From positions 17,867,019-17,931,018 of the forward strand of contig NC_058504.1 of the NCBI RefSeq assembly GCF_020382885.2: a DNA stretch of 64,000 nt, in the 5' to 3' direction. The notes below the pieces were generated by a model, which was given only the letters and a program-made list of their open reading frames with translations, was not told the origin of the DNA and ran no database searches. Every line of letters starts with the position of its first letter. The first letter of the stretch is position 1. Of this stretch, positions 42,721 through 55,510 are shown piece after piece. The DNA comes from Scatophagus argus. Its lineage: Eukaryota > Chordata > Actinopteri > Scatophagidae. A program made the position numbers and the translations under genes.

Positions 42721-44767
42721 AAAAAAAGTGTCTAAGGGAAGACAACATGTTTCTCACTGGAATTTATTCACCAGAAACACACTTGTCAATACAGTGATAA
42801 CTTCAGTTTTGAAATTCCTTCAAAGTCTTCAATACATATATGCAACTTGACTAGATGGAGACGGCATACGACCAAGCAGTATTTCTAGCTCTGATACACT
42901 GCAAGTGGTGTTCATGCAGAAAGAGACCAAAGAAAGCATTTAGTGTATAACTTGTCATGTTGTTGAACCAGTTTTATGAGAGTTGAGTAGGTGTTTTAAG
43001 TCCACATCTCAGACTTCAGTGCCAAAATGATTATTTTCCATCAACTTTTCTCTGATCAGTTCCCACAGCAGTGCCCCTGCTTGGGCTTAGATAGGTTAAG
43101 ATGTGTTGGTCAGGTCAGGGCTGCTGACTTTAAATCAGAGCCACAGCCTCTGCTGGCCCAGCTCTATTATTTACTCCTGATAACCCAAAGGCCTCTACGG
43201 GCACTATCAGTTCAACTGATGTTGAGACCTTAGAGAGGTCAAGGAGGGCTGGGAATCATGCTTCACACATACATGTGCAGAGCTCACTGGAGAAACTGAG
43301 AGGATCTGTAAAGTGTTTCATGACAATTGAAAATGTATGTTTGCTTCACATTTAACAAAGCCACTCGACTCTTAGAAGAACTGCTGTACAAGAAGGATGA
43401 GACTTCCACCATTCTGCAAGAAGATAAAGTCACAGAATTTTAATTCCATGGATAAATCATCATTTACAGCAATGGTGGTAATCTCCTTGGCTTGTAAGGG
43501 CAGAGGAAAGCAGCTGACCCTGGAAAATCATTTACTAGGACCTCAAATTAGAAACTTAGACACACACACACACAGAGAAAGAGCAACTTCCAGGCCACTG
43601 AAGCTCAAACGTCCAACTCATCTCTGGGTGCCTCATGGTGCACCGCAGTGCAGCACGCCATCTTGACATTTCTGAGCCACATCAGCCCAACACTTTGCCT
43701 CGTACCCAATAAAATATCTGGTAACCAAATAAAGGAAAAGAATCTCCCCTGGATTAAGAGGAGACGCTCCGTGGGCCGTAACAGAGATGTCAAGGTGAAT
43801 GTGAAATGAGAAAAGGATCAATGCCCTTCATTATGAGGAGCAGGTTTCATGAGACAGGCCAGAACAGGTCAGAGATTCCAGTGGAAAGCTATGAATAGAG
43901 TGCCGTGGGAATCCTACTGTCTGCCTCCTGTCGGTTTTCTTCGTATTGACACACAGGCAGAGCAGCTAAAGGTATGCTGAATGAGTGAACGAGTGACAGG
44001 GCTATTGTGTTTGGAAGACAGGAGAAGGAGGATTAGTCTCTCTTTGACACTCAGTCCTGAGATGGTCCAGTGTGTGGAGGGAATCTGTCATCAGAAGGAC
44101 TGCAGGTGGTCCAGAGGTCTGGGCAGGGCATTCGACCCTGCAAAGCGAGAAAACAAGACAGGTTTTCAGCAGTGACTAGAATGATATTTACCCTGGGTAA
44201 CCCTGCAATCTGATTCTCTGCACCTCCTCACCTCACATCTTTGTTGTGGTGCCACTTTCGCTCGTCCCAGTGGGGCTGAGCTCTGCAGTGAGGATAATAG
44301 TGATTTTCCAGTGCAAGAGGAGAAAACAAGATTATGGCTTTTCAATTCAGGGGGAAACAATTAAAACATGCAAGCCTGTGAGGTAGCAGTGCGCCACACG
44401 AGGCCTACTTTTCTATGCTTTCGTTTTTAAATCCCTTGAAGCTCATTCAAAGGTGACCCGCAGATGACTGAATGTGTTTCTGGGCCAAGCCAGCTCTGCT
44501 AAATCATGAGACTCAGTAAAGTTTGGATGAGTGTCTTATAAGGGCGTGATGAGACAGGTCTCATAAAGATGACGGAAAGCTCTGCATGTCACCAGCCCCT
44601 GCCAGGAAACCCCAGTGATTAACGAGGGCCAGGACACCTCTGCTAATAAGACTCATCTCTTTAATTGGCTCTATGATATGACTGTGCAAATGGCCCAGGG
44701 TGTGGGTGTGTGTGCGTGAAATGTGTGAGCGATGTCCGTGCCTGTGCCATGTCCATTTCTGCATGCC

Positions 44768-44792
44768 TGTGTGTGTGTGTGTGTGTGTGTGT
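44768..44792. repeat. (GT)n microsatellite
   Basis: A pure GT dinucleotide run inside a wider TG-rich stretch (about 44700-44850). Confidence 0.9.
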
Positions 44793-45570
44793 ATGGGGGG
44801 CATTGGGTGTGTTTGCATGTGTATGTGGCCCATGCATGTGCCTCTGATTAGCTTTCTCACATCTCTTCTGCACGGATACAAGCCAGAGACGAGGCAGGGG
44901 AGCCTCATTAGAAAGAAAGCTCTTCTATTGCTGGCCAAGATTTAACACCTCACCCAATAATAATTTATTCAATCTATTCTTAAGTATTGCAGGCGCTGGT
45001 AGATAGGGGTTAGGTTATGTAAGAGTGCGACAGTGCCTAGTTTGAATGTGATATGATGATAATTATAAATCCAAGGGAGACGACAGATGGTGAGGTACTT
45101 TAAAGGTTCAGCAGGTATAAGTATTACTACTATGCTGCTGCCAGATCAGTCCCCAGGAGAGGGAGGGGGGTGGAAAAAAAGGGAAAAATTAGACGTGGTC
45201 AAAGACAAGAAGAGAGAGTGCAGACACAGTAAGAGAGAGCTGGTCCTTGTTAGCACACTATTCATCAGTCTTGTGAGGTCAGGGAGCCCTGAGGGGTGGT
45301 GTGTGACCCATCACCTCTCACCCCTGACCCGTTTGCCAGCACCTGGAGCTGAGGTATTTCCTCATAACATTCACTTGTAACATTTTGTCTCTATAACTGA
45401 TTCACAACCAGCGGGCTGAGGCCTCTCAGCTCACGTTGAGTCAAACAATCCTTATGGTTGTACGCTTGAGTTCTATCTACGCATCATACTGGCTAACTCT
45501 CCTGTTCACTTCACAGGGCGTAGCTGGGGAGCGGAGAGTGGGTGACCCGGGGCGGATGAATGGGATTGGA

Positions 45571-45690
45571 CTGCAGAGAGAGAAAGAGAGATACAGACAG
45601 AGAGAGAGAGAGAGTGGGGAAGGAGGAAATGCAGAGGGGACAGGGAGGGACAGGAGACAGAATGGGAGGTGGAGGAGGGAGGTCAGGGTC
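45571..45690 (+). repeat. Purine-rich (GA-rich) tract
   Basis: About 120 bp almost entirely A and G on the plus strand, including an (AG)n core near 45599-45616. The strong strand asymmetry could form triplex DNA. Confidence 0.75.
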
Positions 45691-48183
45691 ACAGCTGCAG
45701 TAAAGGGGTCGGAATGAAAGATGTTGCTTCAGTCCGGCCGTGAGCAAAATAAACATCCTCCTAAAAATAGTTGGAAGACCTGTTCATCTGTCATCACCGT
45801 TGCTTCAGCCAGGTGTGAGCAACTTTGCTCTCAATAAAAGACCTCAAATCTGCTGACTTCCTTGCACAAACTGGGTTAATAATGTAAAAAATGTGTTCAG
45901 GGGGCCTTGATCCAATTTCTCTGAAGTTCAGGCCCTCTGACAAACAGAGTCAGCGATTACCTTAACCCCTCCAATAAATATGCCTGTCGTAACTTCATAT
46001 CTGGCCCTGACCATTAAATCTTCAACTCTGACCTTTTACCCCAATCCAAACCGCTGACCTCCTTTAGCTCTTAATTTCCTGCCAAGAATTTATCCTGAGC
46101 AGAGCAAAACTGCCTGGAAAACAGTCTGAGTAAAGGATTTTTTTCATTGGCTGATTGACAGTGTGAATGAGCACAAATAAGACAGGCAGGAACAAACACC
46201 CCTCTGCTCATCTGTCATTCTCTGTTTCTCTGTATGTCCCTCTCGCTTCTTCCGGTGCCCCTCCTTCCTTTATTTATGCCTCCAGAGCCACTTTGTTGTG
46301 CTTTTAGTGGCTGGGTTTGTAGATGGAGCAGATGCTGGAGCTGATATTCCCTGATCCTGCAGCGAGCCGAGATAAGAGCAGATTTATGCCAGAGTGAGGG
46401 AGCATGGGAGTAATTGCTGAGGCTTTGATGATGCGGCTGAGAGCACTCTTGTACCCTCGGCTGCTTACTAACAAGGACATTCTCAGATTTAGGAGTTTGT
46501 CTCCCTGGGTTTAAAGTGTGTGTGTGTGTGTTTTAGTGTATATCTTTAGTTGCTAAAGGTGTGTGCAACAGTGTGTGCTCGGGTGCAGTACTTTATGTTT
46601 GCTCTGTATGCAGGCATGCACACAAGTTAGCTGTGATTATTCTAGCATCTTTGCTTTGAAGGCGTGTCACAATTACAGCATTATGTGTGTGGGCATGACA
46701 CACTATAGACCTCCTCCGGGATTTTTATGGCCTTTCCATTTATAGCTGGACAGAATCACGCTCAGCTGAAAACATATGACATAATCAGAACGACAGATAA
46801 CATTTTATCTGCAGATAGGGTTGTCTCAGTGTGAATATGGTACAAATTGTAAGCACATTTTCCCAGAAACACATGACAGCAGTGGCTCGATGTGAAATAA
46901 AGACGCATTCAGAGGATGTTTCTCTCCCCGGCACAGTCATTATGAGGATTGGGTCTGCATTCAGTTCTGTTCTTCTGTACTACCTCTTAAAATATAAATA
47001 CATGATCAAAGCTGCAGCGGCCTACGCTGTTACACTGCACCTGCCGGGAGAAAAAAGGAAACACTGATGAGGTTGTTGGGACTACTTTATTCTGTGGTCT
47101 GATTAGAGGAGGATTCTTATGGCTCTTCAGCTGGGCATTAAAGAGGGATAAATCATCTGCTCAGTGTCCCTGGGTGATGATGTCACTGAGGACATGTCAC
47201 TGACACCAGCCAGCAACAATGACATGTTGATCCCAGGGGCTTTGGAGTTTGACCTGACTCTTGACTGATACAAGTGGGCTGAGATAGGACAGATACCTTT
47301 GTGACACGTGCAAACATACACACACACGATCACACACATGCCAATGCACACAATATGCACACAAATCTTATCTTTCTGCCTGCCCTGGCCATCACCCCGG
47401 GTCTTCCTGTTTTTCTCAGGGGCCCAGAAAGATTCCAACTCTCTGCAACAGTCAGTCATGAGACATGTGAGGCTATTAGCTCTGCTGAGAGACACTTTGA
47501 GGAGTAACTACTGTAGATGATGATAAGTGGAAGATCATTAGGAGCCCTGAGCCAGAGCCAAATAGAATTAGATGACGCACACCACAAGATCATAACACAG
47601 GCCAAAATCAGTAAGGACACTGGGATCGAATTAGATGCTAAATCCCTCTGTATAATTTAGCAACAATAATTTCTTCAACACGTCAGCTCTGTGGGCTCCT
47701 TGTTTCAGTTCCAATCCCGCCAAAGAGAGCCAGCGCTCAGTTCAGAAGGAGAGAGCAATGAGTCAGACCCTCTGCTCCAATTATATCTGCATCCTGCAGT
47801 CCGCTCTTTCAAGCAAACACACACGCATCGTCGCATAAGACAGAACCACACACAGGCAGAAAGACACACTTTGAAATCCACACTGTACACATAGCAGCCA
47901 AGACATGTGTGTATCAGTCAGAAAATAGCAGACTGGAAAACAGAGTCACACATGCCATGAGTACACGCATATACACACACACAGACATACACACCACTTG
48001 AACAGGAGGTTGTTGACCATCACACAGCCAAGGGACTGTGAAGAGAGGGTGGTGGTAATGGTGATGGGGTGCTCACAGCTCACAGAGGTCGCTTTGAAGT
48101 TTCTATTCAGGTCTTTGTCCCATTCAGACTGCTGGCAGTAGACATCTCTACTAGAGGCCTGGCCCCTCCCATCTTCACACCGT

Positions 48184-48185
<2 letters not shown>

Positions 48186-48237
<52 letters not shown>

Positions 48238-48240
48238 ACT
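48186..48240. repeat. Compound (CT)n(CA)n microsatellite
   Basis: A (CT) run passes directly into a (CA) run of about 17 units with one interruption near the end. Confidence 0.92.
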
Positions 48241-49079
48241 CAAAAAGAAAAGAAGGCACGTCCGCAGGTCCTGTCCATCACACAGGCCTTAATTAGAGTG
48301 GATTCGAATGCACCCTTTTGTACCCTTCTCACTCTCCCCTCTTTCTTTAACCCCCACCCTCACTCATTTCACTCTCTTTCACCAGTTCTCTTTCACCCTC
48401 CCTTTTTTTCCTCATTCTTCCCTCTCTCCCCTAACCCTTTTTCACTTTTGTTGCCCTCCTTTTCTTGGCAGGGAGTGAGGCACCTCTTCAGACATTTTCT
48501 TCTCAATGCCATGAGCCCCCTTCTATCCTCCTCTTCTGTCGGTGCCCCCACCTCCACCCAGTCTGGAAGCTGAGTGTGACCTAATGTTTGACAGACAAGT
48601 AGCCTTGGAGAAAAGACTCATCTATCAGAGGCTTGTAATTCTATTAGAATGGACAGGACAACCCCCTAGGCCAGCATTTGGCATATTCTCTTCATCAATT
48701 TAGCTCTTCTCTAAACCCTCTGGGCCACAAGCCTACAAAATCCAGTTTATGCTAACAAATAATCACAGCAAGTTAATAACATGTGTGTGTCTGTGTGTGC
48801 GTCTGTCCTAACTTTCTGCCTACTTTTTCATCTGGAACTGTTGTGCGTCAAGCTCTTTGATATGAAGCATCAAAGAACAATTTCTCTTTTCAAATTCTAA
48901 TCTCATCGGAGAAGCTAAAAAGGTATAATGCAGGGAACCGTGGAGACCTGAGAAAGGTGGATCACAACCAGCTACTAATCAGTATTGTTATCAAGATTCC
49001 AAGATGTTTACATGTAGACAAAGGTGGTTACATGAAACGACTGTTGTCACGGCTTGTTATTAGACCTAATTACTGCTAT

Positions 49080-49136
49080 GAGAAGAGAAGAGAGAGAAGA
49101 GAAGAGAAGAGAAGAGAAGAGAAGAGAAGAGAAGAG
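49080..49136. repeat. (GAAGA)n-type microsatellite
   Basis: Pentanucleotide units, purine-only, about 57 bp. Confidence 0.9.
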
Positions 49137-50309
49137 GTTTTGCTCATATCTCGTGTTGGCATGTTAAATTGAGGAGGACGTGTTTAGTGCAGATTATTTG
49201 TCTGTAATCAGTGCTTTCCTGTCAGTCATGACGGCTGAGATGAGTAAAGGCGGGGAGGTAGAGTAAGGCAAGAGGAGAAGAGTGAGGGCAGGAAGATGTC
49301 TGGTCGGCAATCAAGCGTACCACAAACAGGAAATGTAAGTCTGCGGATGCCCCAGCTGTTGTATTTGGCCTCACTCCTGTTACAGTTAAATCAAAGCAGC
49401 ATGAACAGCTCATGCAACAACTTTCAAGTGTCAGCCTCCGAAAATAGTCCGTTTACATTAACAGAGTTTTCCCACTGTTTCGGTTGTCTCAATGTTTGGA
49501 GTGAGACCATGTTGTTTTCGTTTATGCCCTGGTGTTTCCTTTGGTGAACACTTTGCTGTGCGTGAGATGGACAGGAAGCATGCTTGTAAGTGCTCGTGTA
49601 TGTCTGTGTTTGTGAGGATGTGTTGTCTCAGTGGTTAATGGCTATTCAATATTGATTACAGATGGAACGTCCGAGTCACATGTTCCTCATCCTCTCCAAA
49701 TAATGAGGGTTAACCACTTGACCCCGTGCATGCCAAAGGGGCTCCGTTCATACCTGGAACCGAAGCCCTGACTGGAACCACATCTCCCACAGCTCCATCG
49801 AGGCCCTGGCCCTCTGGTCTCCAGCCTGGCCCTGTACATCATGGCTGTGTCATGGAGCCACACCAGAGGGAAATGTGTAAGACTTCATTAAGGGCAGATT
49901 AAAAGCAAAATGAGGCCATTTTAAGTGTGATTTGTTTTCAGTGTGAGGTTGCTGAGCTGAGCACAGGCCAGAAGCGCCTTCATCCCAGAAGGATGATGTC
50001 ATGGTTTCAGTGTTTGCTAAGTGTAAATATCAGATTGGGAAGGAACTCTGTCCTTGGTAGCAGGGTTCATCTTGGAGTTTAAGAGAGAGGAAAACAAAAG
50101 CTTCAGAGTATGACTGACTGTTCTCCATTTTAGAGCTGAAACAAAACATTGGATGGTGAAAGGAACATTAATCTGCATTTATTTTGATAATTCATTCATC
50201 TTTTTAGTCATTTATCAAGCAAAACCTCTAGACATTCTCCTGTTTCAGCCCCATAAATGAGAATATTTCCTGCTTCTCTCTGTTTTATGTCATTGTAAGC
50301 TGTTTATTT

Positions 50310-50800
50310 TTGGTCGATCTGTCTGTCCAGCATTTTGGCCCAGGCTAAATTATATCAGCTGCTGAATGGATTCCCATTAAATTTTGTACAAACATTCATG
50401 GTCCCCAGAGGATGAATTATAAATCATATCACCATATTGGATATCTATCTGCTTTTCCTCTAGTGCCACGGGCAGGTCGCAGTTTTCACTTATTTTGTGA
50501 AATAACTCAACATCTGACGCACTGAATAGATCGGTACACCTTTCACACAGTTATTCATGGTTCCCAGTCTATGAATCCTGATGCCTGATGCCTACAGTGA
50601 TCCCCTCACTTTTGCTATTGTGCCACTGTGATGTCAACATTTGTAGTTTCAAGAGAAATGTCTCAACAACTATTGTACAGATTGCCATGAAATTTTTGAT
50701 CCCTTGACATTTCTTGTAGCATCATCCACTCAATTTTTTTTATTCATCCATTACTTCTGATTATGACTGAACTCCTGTTAAGCTAATCACATTTAGCCTC
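50310..50800. repeat. Interspersed fish repeat with internal duplication
   Basis: Two similar sub-units can be read: 'acattcatggtccccagagg' at 50390 and 'ttattcatggttcccagtct' near 50551. They are followed by 'tgtctcaacaactattgtac' and 'attgccatgaaattt', a combination common in percomorph genomes. It is non-coding. Confidence 0.6.
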
Positions 50801-52071
50801 TAAATAAGTTGGTGAACATGATAAACGAGTCATAGTCTTCTGAGGTTTTGAATTTTGGTCTGACAAAATGCGAAGCTTGAAATGTTGGTCTAAGCTTTGG
50901 GAAATTGCACTTGGCAGTTTTCACCTTTTTCTGACATGTGCAGATTAATCAATAAAGAAAAAAGAATAATCAATTTTGAAAAAAATCTTTGGTTGCAGCC
51001 TGACTCTGTTTAAAAGGTCCTGAAGAGAGTGTGTGTATGAGCGTTTGTGGTATCAAAGTACATTCAGGCTATTTATAGAAGCACTAATCACAGCCACCTA
51101 TACACATTAACATGATGACCTCATTCCTTGAAAATGCCACTATTTCATAGGTGGGAATCAAATTGCTTTCCATGGTGTGTGTGAATGAACATGAAAGCTA
51201 CACTCAATATACCTCTTTGTCCCTACAACATTGTACTACATTGTGTGTCACGTTGCATAAAGCTTTTGTGTTTATGTAAATGCAGGAAATCTAATATCTG
51301 TTACATATCGTCCATAATCCTCTTGTGCTTTATGTGATGACATGTGGTTCTGCTGCCACATGTGCTGTTTTAAAAGATTAGTTCTCATTGCTTGCCAAGG
51401 AAAATGTCTGTATTATAATGTATTTGTGTTTCTGACTCTGCTGGTTCCAGGCTGTGGTTGGGTCACAGTCTTGAAACAACAGAATGGTATGTCCACCATC
51501 ACCATCCTGGAGCCACATTCCTATTGGACACCCACCTTTGGCTGCAGCTGTGGCATTTGTCAAAACTGTACACAGGAGGTGTCTTATTGGCTCGCGGAAG
51601 ATCAGGTATCTGTCTGTGACCATGTCACTGGCCACTGAGGTATCAGGTATCCCAGACATCCTGGCCATCAGACGGGACATGCCAGTTTTGTGGCAACTGG
51701 CCTGTGTTTGTTGTCACTATGACAACACTTTGATGGTCTGTAGGCAGGCCCCTGAGGATGCAGCCATGGCAAAACTCCAGCAACACTTGTAGTATAAGGA
51801 ATAACTTTATGACCTTGCAGATTTTTCCCCTTGTCCATACACTTCAGAAGCATAGGTGCCTTAGAGGCAGAAAACCCCGTTCTGATTCAGCCACTGCGCT
51901 CCAAATTATGTGGCCATTGTTGTCACTGGCTCACGCACACACACAATTATGAAACACATACAATACACTCGATATAAATACACATAATTAGAGTGCATAT
52001 TCATTCGGGTGTGAAGCTGATGTTGAACTTTTACAAAGATTTATGGGCTGTCACGGCACAACAGGATGTAA

Positions 52072-52085
52072 TAAAAAATAATTTC
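52072..52085. other. AT-rich spacer segment before efnb1 promoter
   Basis: This short segment only marks the AT-rich flank before the CpG-richer efnb1 promoter. No motif is claimed here. Confidence 0.15.
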
Positions 52086-52171
52086 AGGAACCATGAGACA
52101 TGTCTTTAAATGTCTGTTATCGTTCCCTTCCAATTATACCGAATTCCCCTCCTGTATCGATTTCATCACAG

Positions 52172-52185
52172 CCATTAGGGGGCAG
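52172..52185 (+). promoter_or_regulatory. CTCF-like motif upstream of efnb1
   Basis: The 14-mer ccattagggggcag agrees with 13 of 14 positions of the CTCF core consensus. It lies about 0.8 kb upstream of the efnb1 promoter, in the spacer that separates stag2 from efnb1. Binding is not shown. Confidence 0.35.
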
Positions 52186-52959
52186 TATTGATTGAATAAA
52201 TGCACCAAAATTAAGGGACACACACCACTACCGCCACCTCTCTCTCTCTAACAACACACACACACGCACACAAAGGGGGCACAGACATGGACATGATCAA
52301 TTATGTGTCAAGCATTTCTTCCTCAATGAATGAATGGCCCAGTGACTATAGGCTACCGACCGTCTATTGTCTGTTGACACTGGAGACTAAGTTCTCATGC
52401 AGTTCATTATCCCAAAAGGGACAACTAGAAAGAGATCCAAGAGATCCAAAGAGACCATTAATCATCATTCCTTTCAAAGAAGAAAACAGAAAGGACCAAA
52501 ATAACAGATACTGTAATCCTATACAGTATATTATAAAGGAGTTTTGCAGAAAGAAATTACATATATTTAGAGAGGTTTATCATGATATTACAGAGAAATT
52601 ATAGCCCAGTTATAAAGAGAAAATATTACAAATTTTCTAATCCAGCACACCACAGACATAATTATAATAAGATTTTTATAGGCCTTTATTATAGAAATAT
52701 TACAACATAAATGTTTAGTGTCGGATCCGCAGTAACAAGCGGGTCCTGGACCTAAAAAAGGGCCAAACTTTTCTCTCCTGTAAGCACTTTTACGCACGCT
52801 CCAATAGTTTATCACGCTCGTTTTCCTCACCAAAGCTTTCAGTATGAAGAATAACTTCAAAGTCCATTTCAATTTGGGTCGATAGCTCGGGCCGAGTTGG
52901 TGGTGGTGATGGGGGGGTCAACCCAATAACAGACGCCCCCCCTTCCCCAGTTCACGATC

Positions 52960-53110
52960 CACCCCTCCACGTCCCCATAAATGCCTTAGCTTCCTGCTTC
53001 CAAGTTCGGACAGAGCGCTGTGATTGGCCGCGGCTCGCACTGTGGGCTGTTCCCCCTGCGCTCTGCTCAGCTCGTGTTACAGTTGAGCCCGAGCTGCCTC
53101 ACTCATCGGA
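52960..53110 (+). promoter_or_regulatory. efnb1: efnb1 promoter region
   Basis: GC- and CpG-rich sequence begins here after AT-rich DNA. An inverted CCAAT box (ATTGG) lies at 53023-53027 next to a GGCCGCGGC stretch, and an ATAAAT element at about 52977. The transcription start is not visible, but the long GC-rich leader that follows places it close by. Confidence 0.5.
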
Positions 53111-53981
53111 GCTCAGAGTCGTACGCGATTTTTTTCTAAAAAACATATACCGGCATGGAATTGCTGGCAAGCGGATTTCGAACCTGCGAGCGAGCTGGTG
53201 AGCAGCTCTAATCCTCACGAGATACTTTTGGTGTCCGAGCAGCGACAAACAAGGCGTACAGTAGATTTACGCGCTGGCCACGCATTATGCCCGAGTTGGA
53301 CTAGAGACTATCCTGCTGGAGCGCAACACGCACGCGGAACGGCGCTGAGAGCCGGGAGGGATATTTACAATAGAAACTCAATTCATTTGCAAAGAAGAAT
53401 AGCTGGGGGAGGAGGAGTGAAAGATAACACTGGAATGAAGTGGACCTCGGGATTCCCAGCGTGCTGCGGAGTTGTGACTGATGGATGAATGTGGTCATCT
53501 GTAGGCTATATACAGCGACAGGTACAGGCACCGTCAGGGGAGCGTTGACAAAGACACGGCGCAGCGCTTCATCGGCATCCGCATCGCCAGATTGTGTCTC
53601 CAGAAACTGTGCAATTGCTTAAAACTGCTCAGTCGCACATCAGATTGTATCGCTGAGTTGTCTCTACTGAGTAATTAGGTCGCGAGGGGCTGTTTTTGTC
53701 TCAGCTACAGGTCAACCAGGACACTCGGGGGCTGCTTTCCTCCCAGATCCTATCGAGAACCAGGGGCTTCTTCTCAGGTCCGGCGGACAGTTCAGTCAAG
53801 GACACGGGGGCCTGGAGCAGATTTTAAGAAGTCGGACAGAAGGACATGTATCTGATATCGACCTCACATGCTCCCGACTGATCGTAGCTCACCTTCCCAC
53901 CGAGCGAACCACAGATAGAGGCTGCCAGGCGCACCGTCCGACGCTCTGAGTTATCGGCTCACTGTCTCTACGTTTATCAGA
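53111..53981 (+). other. efnb1: efnb1 5' UTR with upstream ORFs
   Basis: About 870 bp of GC-rich, probably transcribed leader with no splice junction needed before the ATG. It contains several short upstream ATGs, for example a 19-codon frame (with stop) at 53155-53211 and an 18-codon frame at 53435-53488. These could reduce translation if the start site lies upstream of them. The extent is inferred. Confidence 0.5.
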
Positions 53982-54097
53982 ATGGCGGGACTCGGCTGTT
54001 GGAAGTATTATCTCTGGATCTTTATTTTAATGTGCAGGTCGGCGTTACCTTCAGCAAAATCTCTGGAGACTATAATTTGGAGCTCACAGAATTCCAA
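53982..54097 (+). CDS. efnb1: Ephrin-B1, first coding exon (partial; gene continues past window)
   Basis: Membrane-bound ligand for EphB receptors with reverse signalling through its cytoplasmic tail; acts in neural crest and tissue-boundary formation. The exon encodes 38 residues plus two bases: signal peptide MAGLGCWKYYLWIFILMCRS, then ALPSAKSLETIIWSSQNS, before a strong donor gtaagt at 54098. The mature start AKSLETIIWSSQNSK aligns with the AKNLEPVSWSSLNPKF start of human ephrin-B1, and the phase-2 exon end is at the family's conserved position. Ephrin-B2 has WNS instead of WSS, so B1 is preferred; a B2-like paralogue is the main alternative. The rest of the receptor-binding domain, the transmembrane segment and the PDZ ligand lie to the right of the window. 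Confidence 0.85.
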
Positions 54098-55467
54098 GTA
54101 AGTCTCGTATTTCATTCGTATAAGCATACCAGACTCATTGGGTGTGTGCGTAATGGAGGACTAAGATTACTGGAAAAGTTGCCATTGTGTGCAAGCTGAG
54201 TTAAATGTTCTGTTAAATGTAGTAATTATCTGAAAAAGAACATAATTTATTTAAGCCTCGTTTTAATTGTCATTCCTGCACGCAGAGTTTTGTGTTGATT
54301 TATTTCTCAGTGGGGAATTTCCCAATTTCCCAACACCAAAGAAACACAGTAGGTACGGCTTATACAATACACAGTAGGCCTCACTTAAAACACAATAATA
54401 GACGGTTAATTGCAGCAATTTATGGCAACATTACATGCACCTTTTTATTACCAGACTGAGTCTCCTTGGACTCTTCAATCAAGGCTATCTCAAAGTTGAG
54501 ATAGTTAAGAGTTTGTCCACTTCTTCCTTTCGGTTTCTTGTAATTGATGTAATTAACTGAGTAGAAAATGAAGAAGAATTGTCGGGGAGAGGAGGCCAGA
54601 TGTATCAAGATCTAGTCCAGTTGAGATTTTTTTCTTGCCTCAGTTCGTCTCAGGAGCCCTGTGCATGAGGTTGGCTTCTGAGGACCACAGTGCGTCCCAC
54701 ACCTCCTCTGTTTGAATTTAGTTTGCCCACAAAAATGTATGACAAGATACTTTTAGATTTCAGAGAAATAAATGCTTGAATTAAATTCAATTTCCCTTAA
54801 TTGTCCTGGCTTGCATCCAGCTCAATTTCACCACATCAAACTGGGGAAAAGTTTCTCAAAAGCAAGCAGCTGAAGACATTTTTTTTCTTCTTCTGAAAAT
54901 TTATATTACTCCCATCAAAACAAGTAAAGTGAGCCCAGACTGCTGATAATAAAATATGCTCTGGTAACAATTATCACCCACTCAGACTCGACTCCTACAT
55001 TCGCATGGTGTTGGACAGCAAGCACAAAGGGGGAAATAAATATAAAGTGGGGGGGGGGAGCCCCTGTCCTGTATTTATGTGTGGTTGGAGTTGAGGAGTT
55101 GACCTTCATTTGAGCTCACTGCACTGAGGGGAAATGGAGAGTAGCTCGACCAGCTTATAACTAGAACTTAGTCATTCAAGTGAATCCGTGATTTATCCCC
55201 CAAATGTCAGATGTCATAAGAGCTCGTTGTGGAGTCAGTGACTATGAATATTGCTGCCATGTTCATTGGAGTGTGTGTAGCTATGTGTGTGTGTGTGGCC
55301 TGGTCCTAATGGCAAGACTATGGCCCATCAGTTTTTATTTGACTACGGCTGCAGAGGTAGTGGAACAATGAGCGTCATCAGATAGAGATATCACACACAT
55401 ACACACACATTGCGCATGCACAAAAAAACCCACACCTTGTGTCAGTCATGGGAAGACCAATAAAAAA

Positions 55468-55470
<3 letters not shown>

Positions 55471-55503
<33 letters not shown>

Positions 55504-55510
55504 GGGGGGG
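55471..55510. repeat. (GT)15 followed by G10
   Basis: A pure GT run of 30 bp directly followed by a ten-G run. Confidence 0.93.

Larger units (their letters stand above)
40500..43000. other. stag2-efnb1 intergenic region, left part
   Basis: No coding exon. It contains a possible distal stag2 polyadenylation site (41389), an old interspersed repeat copy (42110-42440), a T run near 42170 and an antisense LINE fragment (42530-42720). Confidence 0.6.
43000..52950. other. stag2-efnb1 intergenic region, main part
   Basis: About 10 kb with no recognisable exon on either strand. The ORFs present (for example 44561-44938 minus, 51342-51638 plus) are explained by microsatellites or show no family features. 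The base composition is moderately GC-richer than the intronic DNA to the left, and repeats are fewer, which would be consistent with regulatory sequence for efnb1. Microsatellites and one degenerate repeat are listed separately. Confidence 0.5.

Noticed and set aside
44561..44938. 125-codon minus-strand ORF rich in His and Thr
   Set aside because: Its length comes from the GT microsatellite and TG-rich DNA, which read as His-Thr repeats.
49080..49136. Regular array that might resemble a CRISPR
   Set aside because: It is a simple pentanucleotide microsatellite with no spacers, in a vertebrate genome. The same applies to 61028-61114.
51342..51792. Overlapping ORFs of 98 and 102 codons
   Set aside because: No family motifs, no splice context and no conserved composition; both strands are open by chance.
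40500..52950. Searched for sh2d1a, the next gene after STAG2 in human
   Set aside because: No SH2 motif or plausible exon series was seen; the next gene is efnb1.
53198..53488. 96-codon frame in the efnb1 leader
   Set aside because: It begins with GTG rather than ATG, and its sequence looks like translated GC-rich leader with no conserved motif.
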